Positions 43,213 to 51,879 of a DNA stretch of 64,000 bases are shown piece by piece. The notes beneath the pieces are model-generated. The model did no database searches. It saw only the letters and a program-made list of their open reading frames with translations, and had not been told where the DNA came from. The first letter of the stretch is position 1, and every line of letters starts with the position of its first letter. The position numbers and the translations under genes were made by a program. The stretch is from Actinomyces wuliandei (GTDB taxonomy: Bacteria > Actinomycetota > Actinomycetes > Actinomycetales > Actinomycetaceae): assembly GCF_004010955.1 (NCBI RefSeq), contig NZ_CP025227.1, positions 2,914,001 through 2,978,000 on the forward strand, written 5' to 3'.

Positions 43213-43421
43213 GCTGCACATCTTCGGCCGCCCCAGGACCCGCAAGGAGTGTACCAGTCGCAGACTTCCGGGCCTCCTGGCCCCACTCGTGGTCTGATGA
43301 TGTGCAGCGAGGAAGCTGCTGCACATCATCAGACCACGTCGCGACGTCTCCGGTAGCACGGACCGCAGGACTGCAAGGCTGTCTGCCACCAGCCCCAGGG
43401 CTGAGGCTGCGAAGATGTGCA
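43213..43421. repeat. Intergenic mosaic element C (two units) with a perfect hairpin
   Basis: Half-sites: GCTGCACATCTTCG at 43213, GATGATGTGCAGC ending 43308, GCTGCACATCATC from 43318 and CGAAGATGTGCA at 43410. The inner pair forms a perfect hairpin of 21-bp arms (43288-43308 and 43318-43338) with a 9-nt loop. It sits between the divergent phosphatase and AbiEi/DUF559 genes. Confidence 0.8.
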
Positions 43422-43495
43422 ACACAGGGGAGAGAACGGAGGTATCCACAGACGCTTAGAACAATTTGAAACACGATCAAATCGTCTTAAACACT

Positions 43496-44452
43496 ATGAA
43501 AGTGACTTCTCAACCCACGCAGGGCAAGCCCATCGACCTCACCTCGCACCCTGTGATCGCCACCATCACACAGGCCGGGGGAGCCGCCTACCTTGACGAG
43601 ATCCCGCACTCGGCCACCGACCTGGCAGCACTGCGCGCTGCTGCCGATCTGGGTCTCCTCATCCGCTCCGCGCGCAGCTTCTACCAGCTGCCCGGCGCCG
43701 ACCGTCGCGCGGTAGCAGCCCGCCGATTCCGGGGCTACCTGACCTGTGTGAGCGCGGCCCGGGTCTACGGCTACCCAACACGTGACGCCCCCGTACGCAC
43801 CCACCTGGCGCTACGGCACAACCACGGGATCCGCAGCACCCGCTCCCGTCCGACGCGGGCCGTACGCATCCACCGGGAGCGGCACCTGACACCGGCCACG
43901 GTGGAGGGCCTCCCGGTAGTCACCCCGGTAGAGACCGTGGCCAGGGCACTGATGTGCCCGGACGTGGAGGACCTGGACTCCCTGGCCATCCTTGACTCAG
44001 CACTGAACCAGCAACATGTCACCGTTGACCAGGTGAGGGACCTGCTCACGGGCCAGCGCGCAGCACACGCCCGCCGCCTGCTCACCCAGGGCGATGCCCA
44101 CGCGCGCTCCATCCTGGAGACGATAGCGCGTACCTACCTGCGCGAGGCCGGGATGCGGGTTCGCGCAGGTGTGGTCATTGATGGTGTGGGCGAGCTGGAC
44201 CTCCTGGTGGAGGAGGTGCTCGACGTGGAGACCGACGGGTTCGGGTACCACCACACACCCACGCAGATCCGCATCGACCACGAGCGGGACCAGGCACTGC
44301 TTGCCCGCGGGATCATCCCACTAAGGATGGCCTACGAGCACGTGATGGCAGGCCGGGAACAGGTTGTTGGCCTGGTGCGGGCCGCGCTGGCCGGCGTAGC
44401 AGGCCTCGAGCCTCTTACCCCTCCTAGGACCCCCAGCGTCTGTCGACTGTGA
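43496..44452 (+). CDS. AbiEi-type winged-helix protein with DUF559 nuclease-like domain
   Basis: 318 residues from ATG 43496; a TTG at 43466 is a longer option. The N-terminus (VIATITQAGGAAYLDEI to SFYQLPG) resembles the AbiEi antitoxin winged helix. The C-terminus has VIDGVGELDLLVEEVLDVETDGFGYHHTPTQIRIDHERD, which fits the DUF559/Vsr-like PD-(D/E)xK fold (D..LD, E.DG..YH, D..RD). Such proteins are common single genes in actinobacteria, with unknown role. Upstream DNA (43455-43500) is AT-rich. Mosaic repeats flank it on both sides. Confidence 0.75.
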   Translation: MKVTSQPTQGKPIDLTSHPVIATITQAGGAAYLDEIPHSATDLAALRAAADLGLLIRSARSFYQLPGADRRAVAARRFRGYLTCVSAARVYGYPTRDAPVRTHLALRHNHGIRSTRSRPTRAVRIHRERHLTPATVEGLPVVTPVETVARALMCPDVEDLDSLAILDSALNQQHVTVDQVRDLLTGQRAAHARRLLTQGDAHARSILETIARTYLREAGMRVRAGVVIDGVGELDLLVEEVLDVETDGFGYHHTPTQIRIDHERDQALLARGIIPLRMAYEHVMAGREQVVGLVRAALAGVAGLEPLTPPRTPSVCRL

Positions 44453-44530
44453 CCCCAGTCGCTCCCACTGCTCCGTACCGGGGTACGCCCGGAATCCGCC
44501 CTCGACCAGGCACCCAGAGCTCCCCCGGAC

Positions 44531-44749
44531 CTGCACATCTTCACCCGCCCTCTGCTCACCGCCTAGGCCATGGTCCGCGACGTCCCGGGCCGCCGTTCAG
44601 CTGGGCGTAGGCAAACCAACGTGAAGATGTGCACCACGCCTGAGTCTGCACATCTTCACCCCCGCCTCCAAGTTCCAGCGTATGGGCATCCTGCGGTCTC
44701 CTCGGCCGTCCCACCTGCCTGACCTCCCGCATCCGCACGAAGATGTGCA
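44531..44749. repeat. Intergenic mosaic element D (two units)
   Basis: CTGCACATCTTCA at 44531, TGAAGATGTGCA at 44622, CTGCACATCTTCA at 44646, CGAAGATGTGCA at 44738. Units of 103 and 104 bp, 12 bp apart, between the convergent AbiEi/DUF559 and M20 genes. The interiors share no obvious sequence. Confidence 0.8.
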
Positions 44750-44755
44750 ACTACT

Positions 44756-44768
44756 GGGGGGGGGGGGG
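44756..44768. repeat. Run of 13 G
   Basis: A 13-base G homopolymer 6 bp past mosaic element D, downstream of both convergent genes. Runs this long are prone to slippage. It is not inside a supported coding frame. Confidence 0.7.
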
Positions 44769-44875
44769 AGGCGTCCAGGCAGAACCAGGGAGGCACTCCC
44801 GACCAGCAGACCAGGGCGTACTCACCACCAGGACCTCTACCTGACCGGGACCAGCGTTCCCCGCTGGCCCGCCAC

Positions 44876-46249
44876 CTACCTCGCCCAGAACCCCTCCACG
44901 TCCACGACACCGCCGCTGGCCTCGAAGTCTGCTTGGACCGCCTCGCGCAAACCGGCGTCGCACAGCCAGTCCAGGGACACTGCAGCCAGCCCATAGGCCC
45001 CGTCCACCACAGCCGCGTCCCCGGCGGGCGAGGCAGCAGCCTCCGCCATCTGACGTGTGTGAAGCGCGACGTCAGGCCCCTCGGTCACCTTGACAAGCGG
45101 GTGGATCCCGGGCACACGCTGGGAGATGTTGCCAAAGTCCGTCCCAGCGGCAATCGTCTCGCTGAGCACACCAGCAGGCAGAGGGTCACGGCCCCGCTCG
45201 CGCTGGGAGCGCACCCACGACTCCAGGAGCGGGACGTTGTCACGCACCGGCATCTCGTTGGTGAACGGGTCGGTGCTGATCTCCACGCCCGTACCGGTCA
45301 TGAGCGCCGCCCCGTACAGCACCTCCTCCACCCGGGTGACGATCTCCTTGAGAGTCTCGGGGTACTTCGAGCGCACCATGACGGCCAGCTCAGCGCGCTC
45401 CGGGATGACGTTGGCGACCTCGCCGCCGTCCACCACCACGGCGTGGAGGCGGTCCATGGGCAGCATGTGCTGGCGCAGCAGACCGAACCCGGTGAGGGCC
45501 AGGGTGGCAGCGTCCAGCGCGTTACGCCCCATGAACGGCTGGGAGGAGGCGTGGGCAGGTACCCCGTGGAACACGACGCTCAGGCGCCGCACCCCCAGCC
45601 AGGTCTGACGTGTGACGTCGGCGGCGTAAGAGTGGGTCTGGACAGCGGCACCGACGCCGTCCAACATGCCTCGGGTGGCCAGGACCTCCTTGGCGGTCGA
45701 GTTCTCCTCCGCCGGGGTGGTCTGCAGCACGACGCACCCCGGCAGCAGACCCGACCGCTCCTGCCCCTCCTGACCCTCCCGGTCCAGGGTCGCCAGCGCG
45801 AGGAACGCGCCCACTGAGCTGGCGCACATGACGTTGTGGCCGCAGCCGTGACCGATGCCGGGCAGGGCATCGTACTCACACAGGATCGCGATCGTCGGGG
45901 CACAGGCGCCCGTCCGCCCCGCTTGCGCCCTCAGTGCCGTGTCCATGCCGTAGACGCCAACCTGGGGCTCCAGGTCGTGACGACGCAGAAGGTCGGCCAC
46001 AGCCGCAACAGCGTGGTACTCCTGGTAGCCGGTCTCAGGATGCTCGTGGATGTCGTGGGACAGCGCGACCAGCTCCGGGCCGAGCGCCTCCACAGCCTCC
46101 CTCAACCGTCGCCTCAGGACCGACGGAGCACCAACGCCCTCCGGGAGGCAGGCGGCAGCCCCCGCTGCAGCCTGGCGCTCGACGGTCTCCTGGGCCATAC
46201 GCGTCTGGACGGATCGTGAGGGAACGGTGGGGACAGAGAGATCACGCAT
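44876..46249 (-). CDS. M20-family amidohydrolase/peptidase
   Basis: 457 residues from ATG 46249, with AGGGGGT before it. Metal-binding motifs of the family: HDIHEHPETGYQE, CEYDALPGIGHGCGHN, QTTPAEE and the final TDFGNISQRVPGIHP. The dimerisation domain contains FHGVPAHASSQPFMGRNALDA. This arrangement matches aminobenzoyl-glutamate hydrolase/p-aminobenzoyl or acetyl-amino-acid amidohydrolase types (M20D). Substrate unknown; no transporter is adjacent. Confidence 0.85.
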   Translation of the reverse strand: MRDLSVPTVPSRSVQTRMAQETVERQAAAGAAACLPEGVGAPSVLRRRLREAVEALGPELVALSHDIHEHPETGYQEYHAVAAVADLLRRHDLEPQVGVYGMDTALRAQAGRTGACAPTIAILCEYDALPGIGHGCGHNVMCASSVGAFLALATLDREGQEGQERSGLLPGCVVLQTTPAEENSTAKEVLATRGMLDGVGAAVQTHSYAADVTRQTWLGVRRLSVVFHGVPAHASSQPFMGRNALDAATLALTGFGLLRQHMLPMDRLHAVVVDGGEVANVIPERAELAVMVRSKYPETLKEIVTRVEEVLYGAALMTGTGVEISTDPFTNEMPVRDNVPLLESWVRSQRERGRDPLPAGVLSETIAAGTDFGNISQRVPGIHPLVKVTEGPDVALHTRQMAEAAASPAGDAAVVDGAYGLAAVSLDWLCDAGLREAVQADFEASGGVVDVEGFWAR

Positions 46250-46431
46250 ACCCCCTATGATGCCGGAAACGGAGGTTTTACGGGACTTGATGACTGTCCC
46301 GCCCGCAGCACAGGGGCGGGTCTCGTGGCAGCAGTCCCGGCAGGCGCCAGGCCGGAGCCCCACCCACACAGGGGCGCTCACCGTCTGCGGGCTGGTGTCG
46401 CCCTCGCGGGCGACTGCCCACGTAGCAGTGC

Positions 46432-47310
46432 TCAGCCCTCAGGCAGGAGGATGGAGGCGCCCAGGGCGAAGGGGAATCCCGGCCTGAGCAGGCACTGCAC
46501 AGCAGGCTGGGCCATCTCCAGCACCTTGTCCGCGTCGAGCCTCTCCTCTCCTCCCTGTCCCCCCTGGCCCTCCCGGCCAAGGTCGGCCACCAGGTCGGAG
46601 TAGGGGACGGTCAGGTCCAGCAACGTCATCTCCCCCGAACGAGTCGCCTTCTCCCACGCCCCGCCCTCCATGTCCAGCAACGTGCCCAGGTGGAAGGTCA
46701 TCACCGCGCGGTCGTCAGCCTCAGCGGGAACGGACAGCAGGTGGTGCGGCTCGGGGTCCCTGGGAGCACGCAGGGCGAAGACCAGGATCCCGCCGTCACG
46801 GGCTGCCCGCAGCATGCAGCGACCGACGTGGATGCCAAAGCCCACCAGGTCAAAGTCGCCCTCCATGGCCTGCTCGACGCTCAGCGGCTCCCCGAGGGCT
46901 ACCGGCATTCCCGAACCAGGGTTGTTGACGGCACGGCGGCCCGAGGGAGAGGCCGCTCTGAGGTGCAGGAGCCGCCCGCCGTGTGTCAGGGTTCCGGTCT
47001 CCACGTGCTCGACCCAGCCCGGCGGGGTCGAGGTCGGACCGGGCTCCGTCTCCACCAGCCCCAGGCCCAGGACACCAGCCAGGTCAGTACCATCCACCGG
47101 ACGGTGCCAGCTGATGGTGGCGTCGTCGTGCCAGACGGGGAGGACGCCGTTGAAGGGCACACCAAAACGAACGTGCTCAGCAGTCGTGCCCTGCGGGCGG
47201 GACGCACGGTCGGTACCCGGTCTGGACACGTCGGCGGGCCGGGTGGGGCCGTCCACCGCGCGGGAGGTGTCGACGTGCCTTCCTCGGGTACCCGCTGGGA
47301 ACTCACTCAT
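46432..47310 (-). CDS. Hypothetical protein
   Basis: 292 residues. No signal peptide or membrane helix is seen. The first ~45 residues are disordered-looking and the rest appears globular, with VRFGVPFNGVLPVWHDDATISWHRPVDG, LVGFGIHVGRCMLRAA and LLDLTVPYSDLVADLG. A Gly/Gln-rich loop (GREGQGGQGGEE) splits the last part. No family is recognised. Good codon bias and a 182-bp gap from the M20 gene support a real gene. Confidence 0.6.
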   Translation of the reverse strand: MSEFPAGTRGRHVDTSRAVDGPTRPADVSRPGTDRASRPQGTTAEHVRFGVPFNGVLPVWHDDATISWHRPVDGTDLAGVLGLGLVETEPGPTSTPPGWVEHVETGTLTHGGRLLHLRAASPSGRRAVNNPGSGMPVALGEPLSVEQAMEGDFDLVGFGIHVGRCMLRAARDGGILVFALRAPRDPEPHHLLSVPAEADDRAVMTFHLGTLLDMEGGAWEKATRSGEMTLLDLTVPYSDLVADLGREGQGGQGGEERLDADKVLEMAQPAVQCLLRPGFPFALGASILLPEG

Positions 47311-47393
47311 GGTCCCAGGCTAGTGCCTCCCCGGCGCATCCCCCAGGCTCTGCCTCCCTTCCCACGCAGGCTCCCGCTGCGCTCCCAACGCCT

Positions 47394-47628
47394 GCTGCAC
47401 ATCCTCAGTCCGGCAACTTCAGGCTAAACCGCAGCATCCTGCCCCTGTCTCGCCACCCCGCTCACGCTGCTCCGCCCGAAGACGTGCCGCACAGATCGGA
47501 TTGCACATCTTCGACTTCTCTCAGACCGCACTTGCCCAGCAGCTTCCTCCCAAGCCCGGCAGTTTCTGGCGCTATTACGGGCAGCACTTACCCGGGGACA
47601 CGACGTGGTCCGTCTGAAGATGTGCAGC
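47394..47628. repeat. Intergenic mosaic element E (two units, diverged)
   Basis: GCTGCACATCCTCA at 47394, CGAAGACGTGCCG at 47478, TTGCACATCTTCGA at 47501 and TGAAGATGTGCAGC at 47615. Units of about 96 and 128 bp, 11 bp apart. The first unit's half-sites carry substitutions. Lies upstream of the gene at 46432 and past the end of the LssY_C gene. Confidence 0.7.
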
Positions 47629-47774
47629 AAACCGCTGGTCTTCCGCTGTGAGCCGCTCACCCGGCGCGCAGCACAGGGCACGGGATCACTCACGGTGGTG
47701 CTGCTGGACGGGAGACAACCGGGGCAGTCCCGGGGGCAAGGGCACGGCGGGAGCAGTCACCGCCCCTGCACAGG

Positions 47775-49289
47775 TTACGCCTCGCGCAGGCGCAGACGCT
47801 CCGTCTTGCGCGCCCGCTCCCACTCGTGGCAGGACCGCGCGGACATGGCCAGCAGCGCCAGGACGCTCAGGGACGCCGAGACGACCAGCCCCCATCCGGC
47901 CTGACGCTCACCCACGGCCGACACCTGGGTCATGGTGTTGATGATGTGGAGGGTCAGGAACACCATGAGTGCGATCCGTCCACGCGGGTGCCCGAACCAG
48001 GTAGCCGCCCCCAGACCCGCCACAGCCGCCATAAGAATGACCGTGACCGTGACTGCGACCGTCAGCACGGCCCCTCGTTCGTCGGCCACACCTGCCCCTT
48101 CCAGGCCGTCAGCCAGCGTCCCCACGACACCTGAGGTGACCAGCCTGAGCACGTTGACCACTGTCACCAGGACCAGCAGGACCACGGCGACCACCAGCTC
48201 GGGCGGCCGCCTGCGCCGCTGGGCCGCCTCGGCCTGCCGGGCCTCAGCCAGCTCGCTGCTGCCACGCAGCCCTGGTACCACCTCATTGAGGTCGAGGACA
48301 TAGAGGTCACCGTCGGTGACGACCCGGTCCCCGCCGCCGTTCTTGTCATGGTAGGCGGTGAAGAAGTCCGGCCACACCGACAGCTCCGCCGCCTGGTTGG
48401 CCCACAGCACGTCGTCGACGACGTAGTTGCGCTCGACGTCGATGTTGGCGTCGATCTTGTGAGTCACCTGGAGAGTGAGGGTGGACAGCCCCACGGAGCG
48501 GTCGTAGGTGGCCGCCGCCAGCCACTCCACGCGGCGCCCCCCGGGCATGACCCATCCGCTGGGGGCGTGCCAGAAGCGGATGTGGTGGCGCTGGGCCGGG
48601 TTGCCCTCAACCTCCTTCTGGTAGGCGAAGTCCTGCTTGCGCCCGAAGAGCAGCAGGTCGGAGACCGGGGCGGCGGGGTAGGAGCGGCGCAGCAGGGAGG
48701 AGACGACGATGTTCCACGAGGTGCGCAGGGATATAGGGTCGGCCCGTACCCACCCCGCCGCTGTCATGGCCTCGTGGATGTCCTCCTCGTGGCCCTGGAG
48801 GGCAAGGTTGACCGGGTCACCCAGCAGGCCGTCGGCGGTGCGGGTCCGCCCGATGAAGTACTCGGGGACGTAGAGCCAGGTGAGCACCTGGTGCAGGCGC
48901 GGCAGGGCGAGGTAGGCCAGCACCACCCAGAAGAGGACGACGTTGAGGGCAGCCCACGGCTCCAGGTGCCAGCCGGAGCCGAGCAGGAGCCAGGCAAGCC
49001 ACAGGGCGGCCAGGGCCGCGGCAGCGAAGAAGAGGGCGTCCAGGACGTCATCAAGCCCCCAGCTACGGGCCTCTGTGGCTGAGAGCTTGGCCGAGCCTGC
49101 CGGGTAGACCGGCGCTGAGGCGGGACGGGGACGCACGGCAGCCGCTGGCGTCGACTCAGCTGGCGATGCAGTCGGCGAGGCGGCCGACCCTGCCGGTGCC
49201 AGCGCCTCTGCCGCTCCTGCGGCAGTCGCTGCTGGTCCCCGCAGGCCCGGACCACCCTGGTGGCCTGGAGGTGGGAGGCTGTCTGTCAC
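47775..49289 (-). CDS. LssY C-terminal domain membrane protein
   Basis: 504 residues. A ~75-residue Ala/Pro/Ser-rich N-terminus, two hydrophobic segments (about 85-130), then an LssY_C domain: GDPVNLALQGHEEDIHEAMTAAGWVRADPISLRTSW, DLLLFGRKQDFAYQKEVEGNPAQRHHIRFW and ATYDRSVGLSTLTLQVTHKIDANIDVERNYV. Three or four further membrane helices close the protein. LssY_C proteins are found with membrane phosphatases; here no PAP2 domain is fused. Function unknown. Confidence 0.78.
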   Translation of the reverse strand: MTDSLPPPGHQGGPGLRGPAATAAGAAEALAPAGSAASPTASPAESTPAAAVRPRPASAPVYPAGSAKLSATEARSWGLDDVLDALFFAAAALAALWLAWLLLGSGWHLEPWAALNVVLFWVVLAYLALPRLHQVLTWLYVPEYFIGRTRTADGLLGDPVNLALQGHEEDIHEAMTAAGWVRADPISLRTSWNIVVSSLLRRSYPAAPVSDLLLFGRKQDFAYQKEVEGNPAQRHHIRFWHAPSGWVMPGGRRVEWLAAATYDRSVGLSTLTLQVTHKIDANIDVERNYVVDDVLWANQAAELSVWPDFFTAYHDKNGGGDRVVTDGDLYVLDLNEVVPGLRGSSELAEARQAEAAQRRRRPPELVVAVVLLVLVTVVNVLRLVTSGVVGTLADGLEGAGVADERGAVLTVAVTVTVILMAAVAGLGAATWFGHPRGRIALMVFLTLHIINTMTQVSAVGERQAGWGLVVSASLSVLALLAMSARSCHEWERARKTERLRLREA

Positions 49290-49310
49290 AACCGCACCAT
49301 AGCGGGCGGT

Positions 49311-49393
49311 CCGCGTCCTGGCCGGGGCGCGCCACCTGCGTCACCTGGTCTTCACCTGGTCTTTCGCCCGCGTCCTGGCCGGGGCGCGCCACC
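49311..49393. repeat. Pair of 26-bp direct repeats, 57-bp period
   Basis: Identical copies at 49311-49336 and 49368-49393 (start CCGCGTCCTGGCC, end GGCGCGCCACC), separated by 31 unrelated bases, just upstream of the LssY_C gene. Dimensions again resemble a repeat-spacer-repeat. Confidence 0.6.
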
Positions 49394-49506
49394 CGGTCTC
49401 TCGTCTGCGGCCCCGCCGTCCCGGAACAAGTGAAAAGTGCCCGAGCCGGTAGTGGGCCATGCTGACGGCGCGGGCAGACGACGGGGCGGGGCACCCAGCC
49501 CCCTGT

Positions 49507-49544
49507 TTGATGACACTCTGTGCTATCCTATATGTGACATAGCA
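49507..49544 (+). promoter_or_regulatory. Probable promoter and operator of the nrf operon
   Basis: TTGATG (49507) and TATATG (49529) are 16 bp apart, about 85-110 bp upstream of nrfH. An inverted repeat TGCTAT...ATAGCA (49521-49544) spans the -10 and could bind a regulator. The region is AT-rich against its surroundings. Confidence 0.45.
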
Positions 49545-49617
49545 TGCTCGGACCTGACCGCCACAACGGCAGCATCGGGGGCCGGAGTAGGTGTCACAGA
49601 GCGCAAGGGGGTGCCAC

Positions 49618-50115
49618 ATGATGCGTCGCATCAGATCGACGTGGCGCGCTCTCACCGGCGCCTTCACCGGCTGGACCAGGATCGCCCTGGCCGCGATGCT
49701 GGGGGTGTTCCTGGGCTTGGCCGGCTTCACGGTCCACTACTCCGGGGTGACGGGCTACCTGGGCGACAACCCGGAGAACTGCGCCAACTGCCACGCCATG
49801 GACGAGCAGTACGAGGCGTGGCAGAGGGGCAGCCACCACGACGTGGCCACCTGCCACTCATGCCACGCCCCCCACGACAACCTGGTCTACACCTACATCA
49901 ACGAGGCCGACAACGGTCTCTGGCACTCGCTGCGGTTCACGCTGGACAACTACCCGGAAAACATCCAGATCCGTGAGCACAACCGCAACATCACCGAGGC
50001 TGCCTGCCTCCACTGCCATGGCGACTTTGTCGACCAGGCCACCAACAGTTCGGCCCACAAGGGTGAGACGGTGTCGTGCATCCGCTGCCACGACGGCGTC
50101 GGGCACGAGAGGTAA
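49618..50115 (+). CDS. nrfH: NrfH, tetraheme quinol-oxidising cytochrome c
   Basis: 165 residues from tandem ATGs after AAGGGGG. One N-terminal membrane anchor (about 16-38), then four CxxCH sites: CANCH, CHSCH, CLHCH and CIRCH, as in the NapC/NirT/NrfH family. Takes electrons from menaquinol and feeds NrfA on the outer face of the membrane. It lies 6 bp before nrfA. Confidence 0.93.
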   Translation: MMRRIRSTWRALTGAFTGWTRIALAAMLGVFLGLAGFTVHYSGVTGYLGDNPENCANCHAMDEQYEAWQRGSHHDVATCHSCHAPHDNLVYTYINEADNGLWHSLRFTLDNYPENIQIREHNRNITEAACLHCHGDFVDQATNSSAHKGETVSCIRCHDGVGHER

Positions 50116-50121
50116 CGCGAG

Positions 50122-51861
50122 ATGAGCACCGAGAAGGACGACGCCACGAGCGCCGGGCGTGACACCGGCAGGGACGACAGCGGCACGGGCGCCCCTGGCG
50201 ACGACGGGTCGGACGTCGATCCGGCCGCCAGCCAGGACAGCGACCAGACCGCTGACCGGGCTGCGGGCGGGGGCAGGGACGACAGCGGCAGCGACGACGC
50301 AGACACGACTGCCGCAGCTGACGCGACCGGGGACGAGGACGACACCACGTCCACCACAGAGTCGACCGCGCAGGCCGCCACCAAGGGCTCCAGGAAAGAC
50401 TCCGGAAAAGGCACCGGGAGGACCGGGAGGAAGAGCACCCGCCGCTCGCGGTCACGGTGGGTACCGGTCGTGGTCCTCGTCAGCGTCGCGGTGTCCACAG
50501 CGGCTCTGACCTGGCTGCTGACGACGATCTTCACCCACAGGCAGGAGTCAGCGGCCTCCTTCACCGAGGTGGTCGAGCTGACCGACACCTCCTACGACCC
50601 GGCGGTGTGGGGGGAGAACTTCCCCCTCCAGTACGAGCAGTACCGCCAGACCGTCGAGGACACCGACGGTGACTTCATCGAGGTCACCCCCACCGCTGAG
50701 GACCCCCGCGAGTACCACACGATCTCCCGGATCGAGTCCGAGCCCCGCGCCCAGAAGATGTGGCGTGGCTACGCCTTCGCTGTGGACTACACCGAGCCCC
50801 GTGGGCACGAGTGGGCGCTGCTGGACCAGATGTACACCGAGCGCACTGACGAGCGCTTCAACCAGCCCGGTGCCTGCCTGAACTGCCACGCCTCCACGCC
50901 CGAGATCTACGACGAGCTGGGCGACGGAGACCGGCAGGCCGGCTTCGAGGCCATGAACGCGATGGACTACGAGGACGCTGTCGAGCACGCCTCCTCCTCC
51001 ATCGCCTGCATCGACTGCCACGACCCGCAGACCATGGAGCTGACCATCACCCGCCCCGCTTTTGCCGAGGGGATCCGCGAGGCGAAGGCGGCTGAGGGCA
51101 TTGAGGACTTTGACGTCAACCGTGACGCCACCAACCAGGAGATGCGCACCTACGTGTGCGCGCAGTGCCACGTCGAGTACTACTTCGCCGGGGACGGCAA
51201 GACCCTGACCTTCCCGTGGGACAACGGCCTGACCGTCTACGACGCGATGGAGTACTACGACGACATCGGCTGGACCGACTTCACCCACGAGGAGAGCGGC
51301 GCCGAGGTGCTCAAGGCCCAGCACCCCGACTTCGAGACCTGGTCGCAGGGCATCCACGCGGACAACGGCGTCACCTGCGCCGACTGCCACATGGCCTACA
51401 GCCGGGAGGGGGCGACAAAGGTCTCCAACCACCAGATCATGAGCCCGATGGCCAGCGAGGAGACCATCAACGCCTCCTGCCTGACCTGCCACCACTCAAC
51501 CGCTGAGGAGATGCGCGAGCGCGTGGACACTATCCAGACCACGTGGCAGAGCTCGCTCAACGTCAGCTTCACGGCCCTGGACGCGCTGATCACCGACATC
51601 ACCACCGCGACCGACAACGGCAGCGCCGACAAGGCCGACCTGGAGAAGGCGCGCGACTACCAGCGCAAGGCCCAGTTCGTCATCGACTACTCGTTCTCCG
51701 AGAACGGGCGCGGCTTCCACGCACCCGCCTACTCGGTCTCCATCCTCAACCAGGCGACCGACTGGGCCCGTTCCGGGCAGCTGGTGCTGCGCGGTATCGA
51801 GGTCGACAACGGGGTCGGACCGGCAATCCCGGAGCAGCACATGCCCAGTGGCGACGACTGA
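50122..51861 (+). CDS. nrfA: NrfA, ammonia-forming cytochrome c nitrite reductase (CxxCH type)
   Basis: 579 residues. Residues 1-110 are an acidic Ser/Asp/Thr-rich cytoplasmic tail; a membrane anchor follows at ~112-138. Five heme sites: CLNCH (252), CIDCH (296), CAQCH (346), CADCH (419) and CLTCH (453). The first aligns with the catalytic CxxCK of classical NrfA but has His in place of Lys. CAQCHVEYYF, FPWDNG and KAQHPDFETW around the active site and calcium region are conserved. Reduces nitrite to ammonium with six electrons from NrfH. Confidence 0.92.
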   Translation: MSTEKDDATSAGRDTGRDDSGTGAPGDDGSDVDPAASQDSDQTADRAAGGGRDDSGSDDADTTAAADATGDEDDTTSTTESTAQAATKGSRKDSGKGTGRTGRKSTRRSRSRWVPVVVLVSVAVSTAALTWLLTTIFTHRQESAASFTEVVELTDTSYDPAVWGENFPLQYEQYRQTVEDTDGDFIEVTPTAEDPREYHTISRIESEPRAQKMWRGYAFAVDYTEPRGHEWALLDQMYTERTDERFNQPGACLNCHASTPEIYDELGDGDRQAGFEAMNAMDYEDAVEHASSSIACIDCHDPQTMELTITRPAFAEGIREAKAAEGIEDFDVNRDATNQEMRTYVCAQCHVEYYFAGDGKTLTFPWDNGLTVYDAMEYYDDIGWTDFTHEESGAEVLKAQHPDFETWSQGIHADNGVTCADCHMAYSREGATKVSNHQIMSPMASEETINASCLTCHHSTAEEMRERVDTIQTTWQSSLNVSFTALDALITDITTATDNGSADKADLEKARDYQRKAQFVIDYSFSENGRGFHAPAYSVSILNQATDWARSGQLVLRGIEVDNGVGPAIPEQHMPSGDD

Positions 51862-51879
51862 CGGAGGGCACAGACAGTC

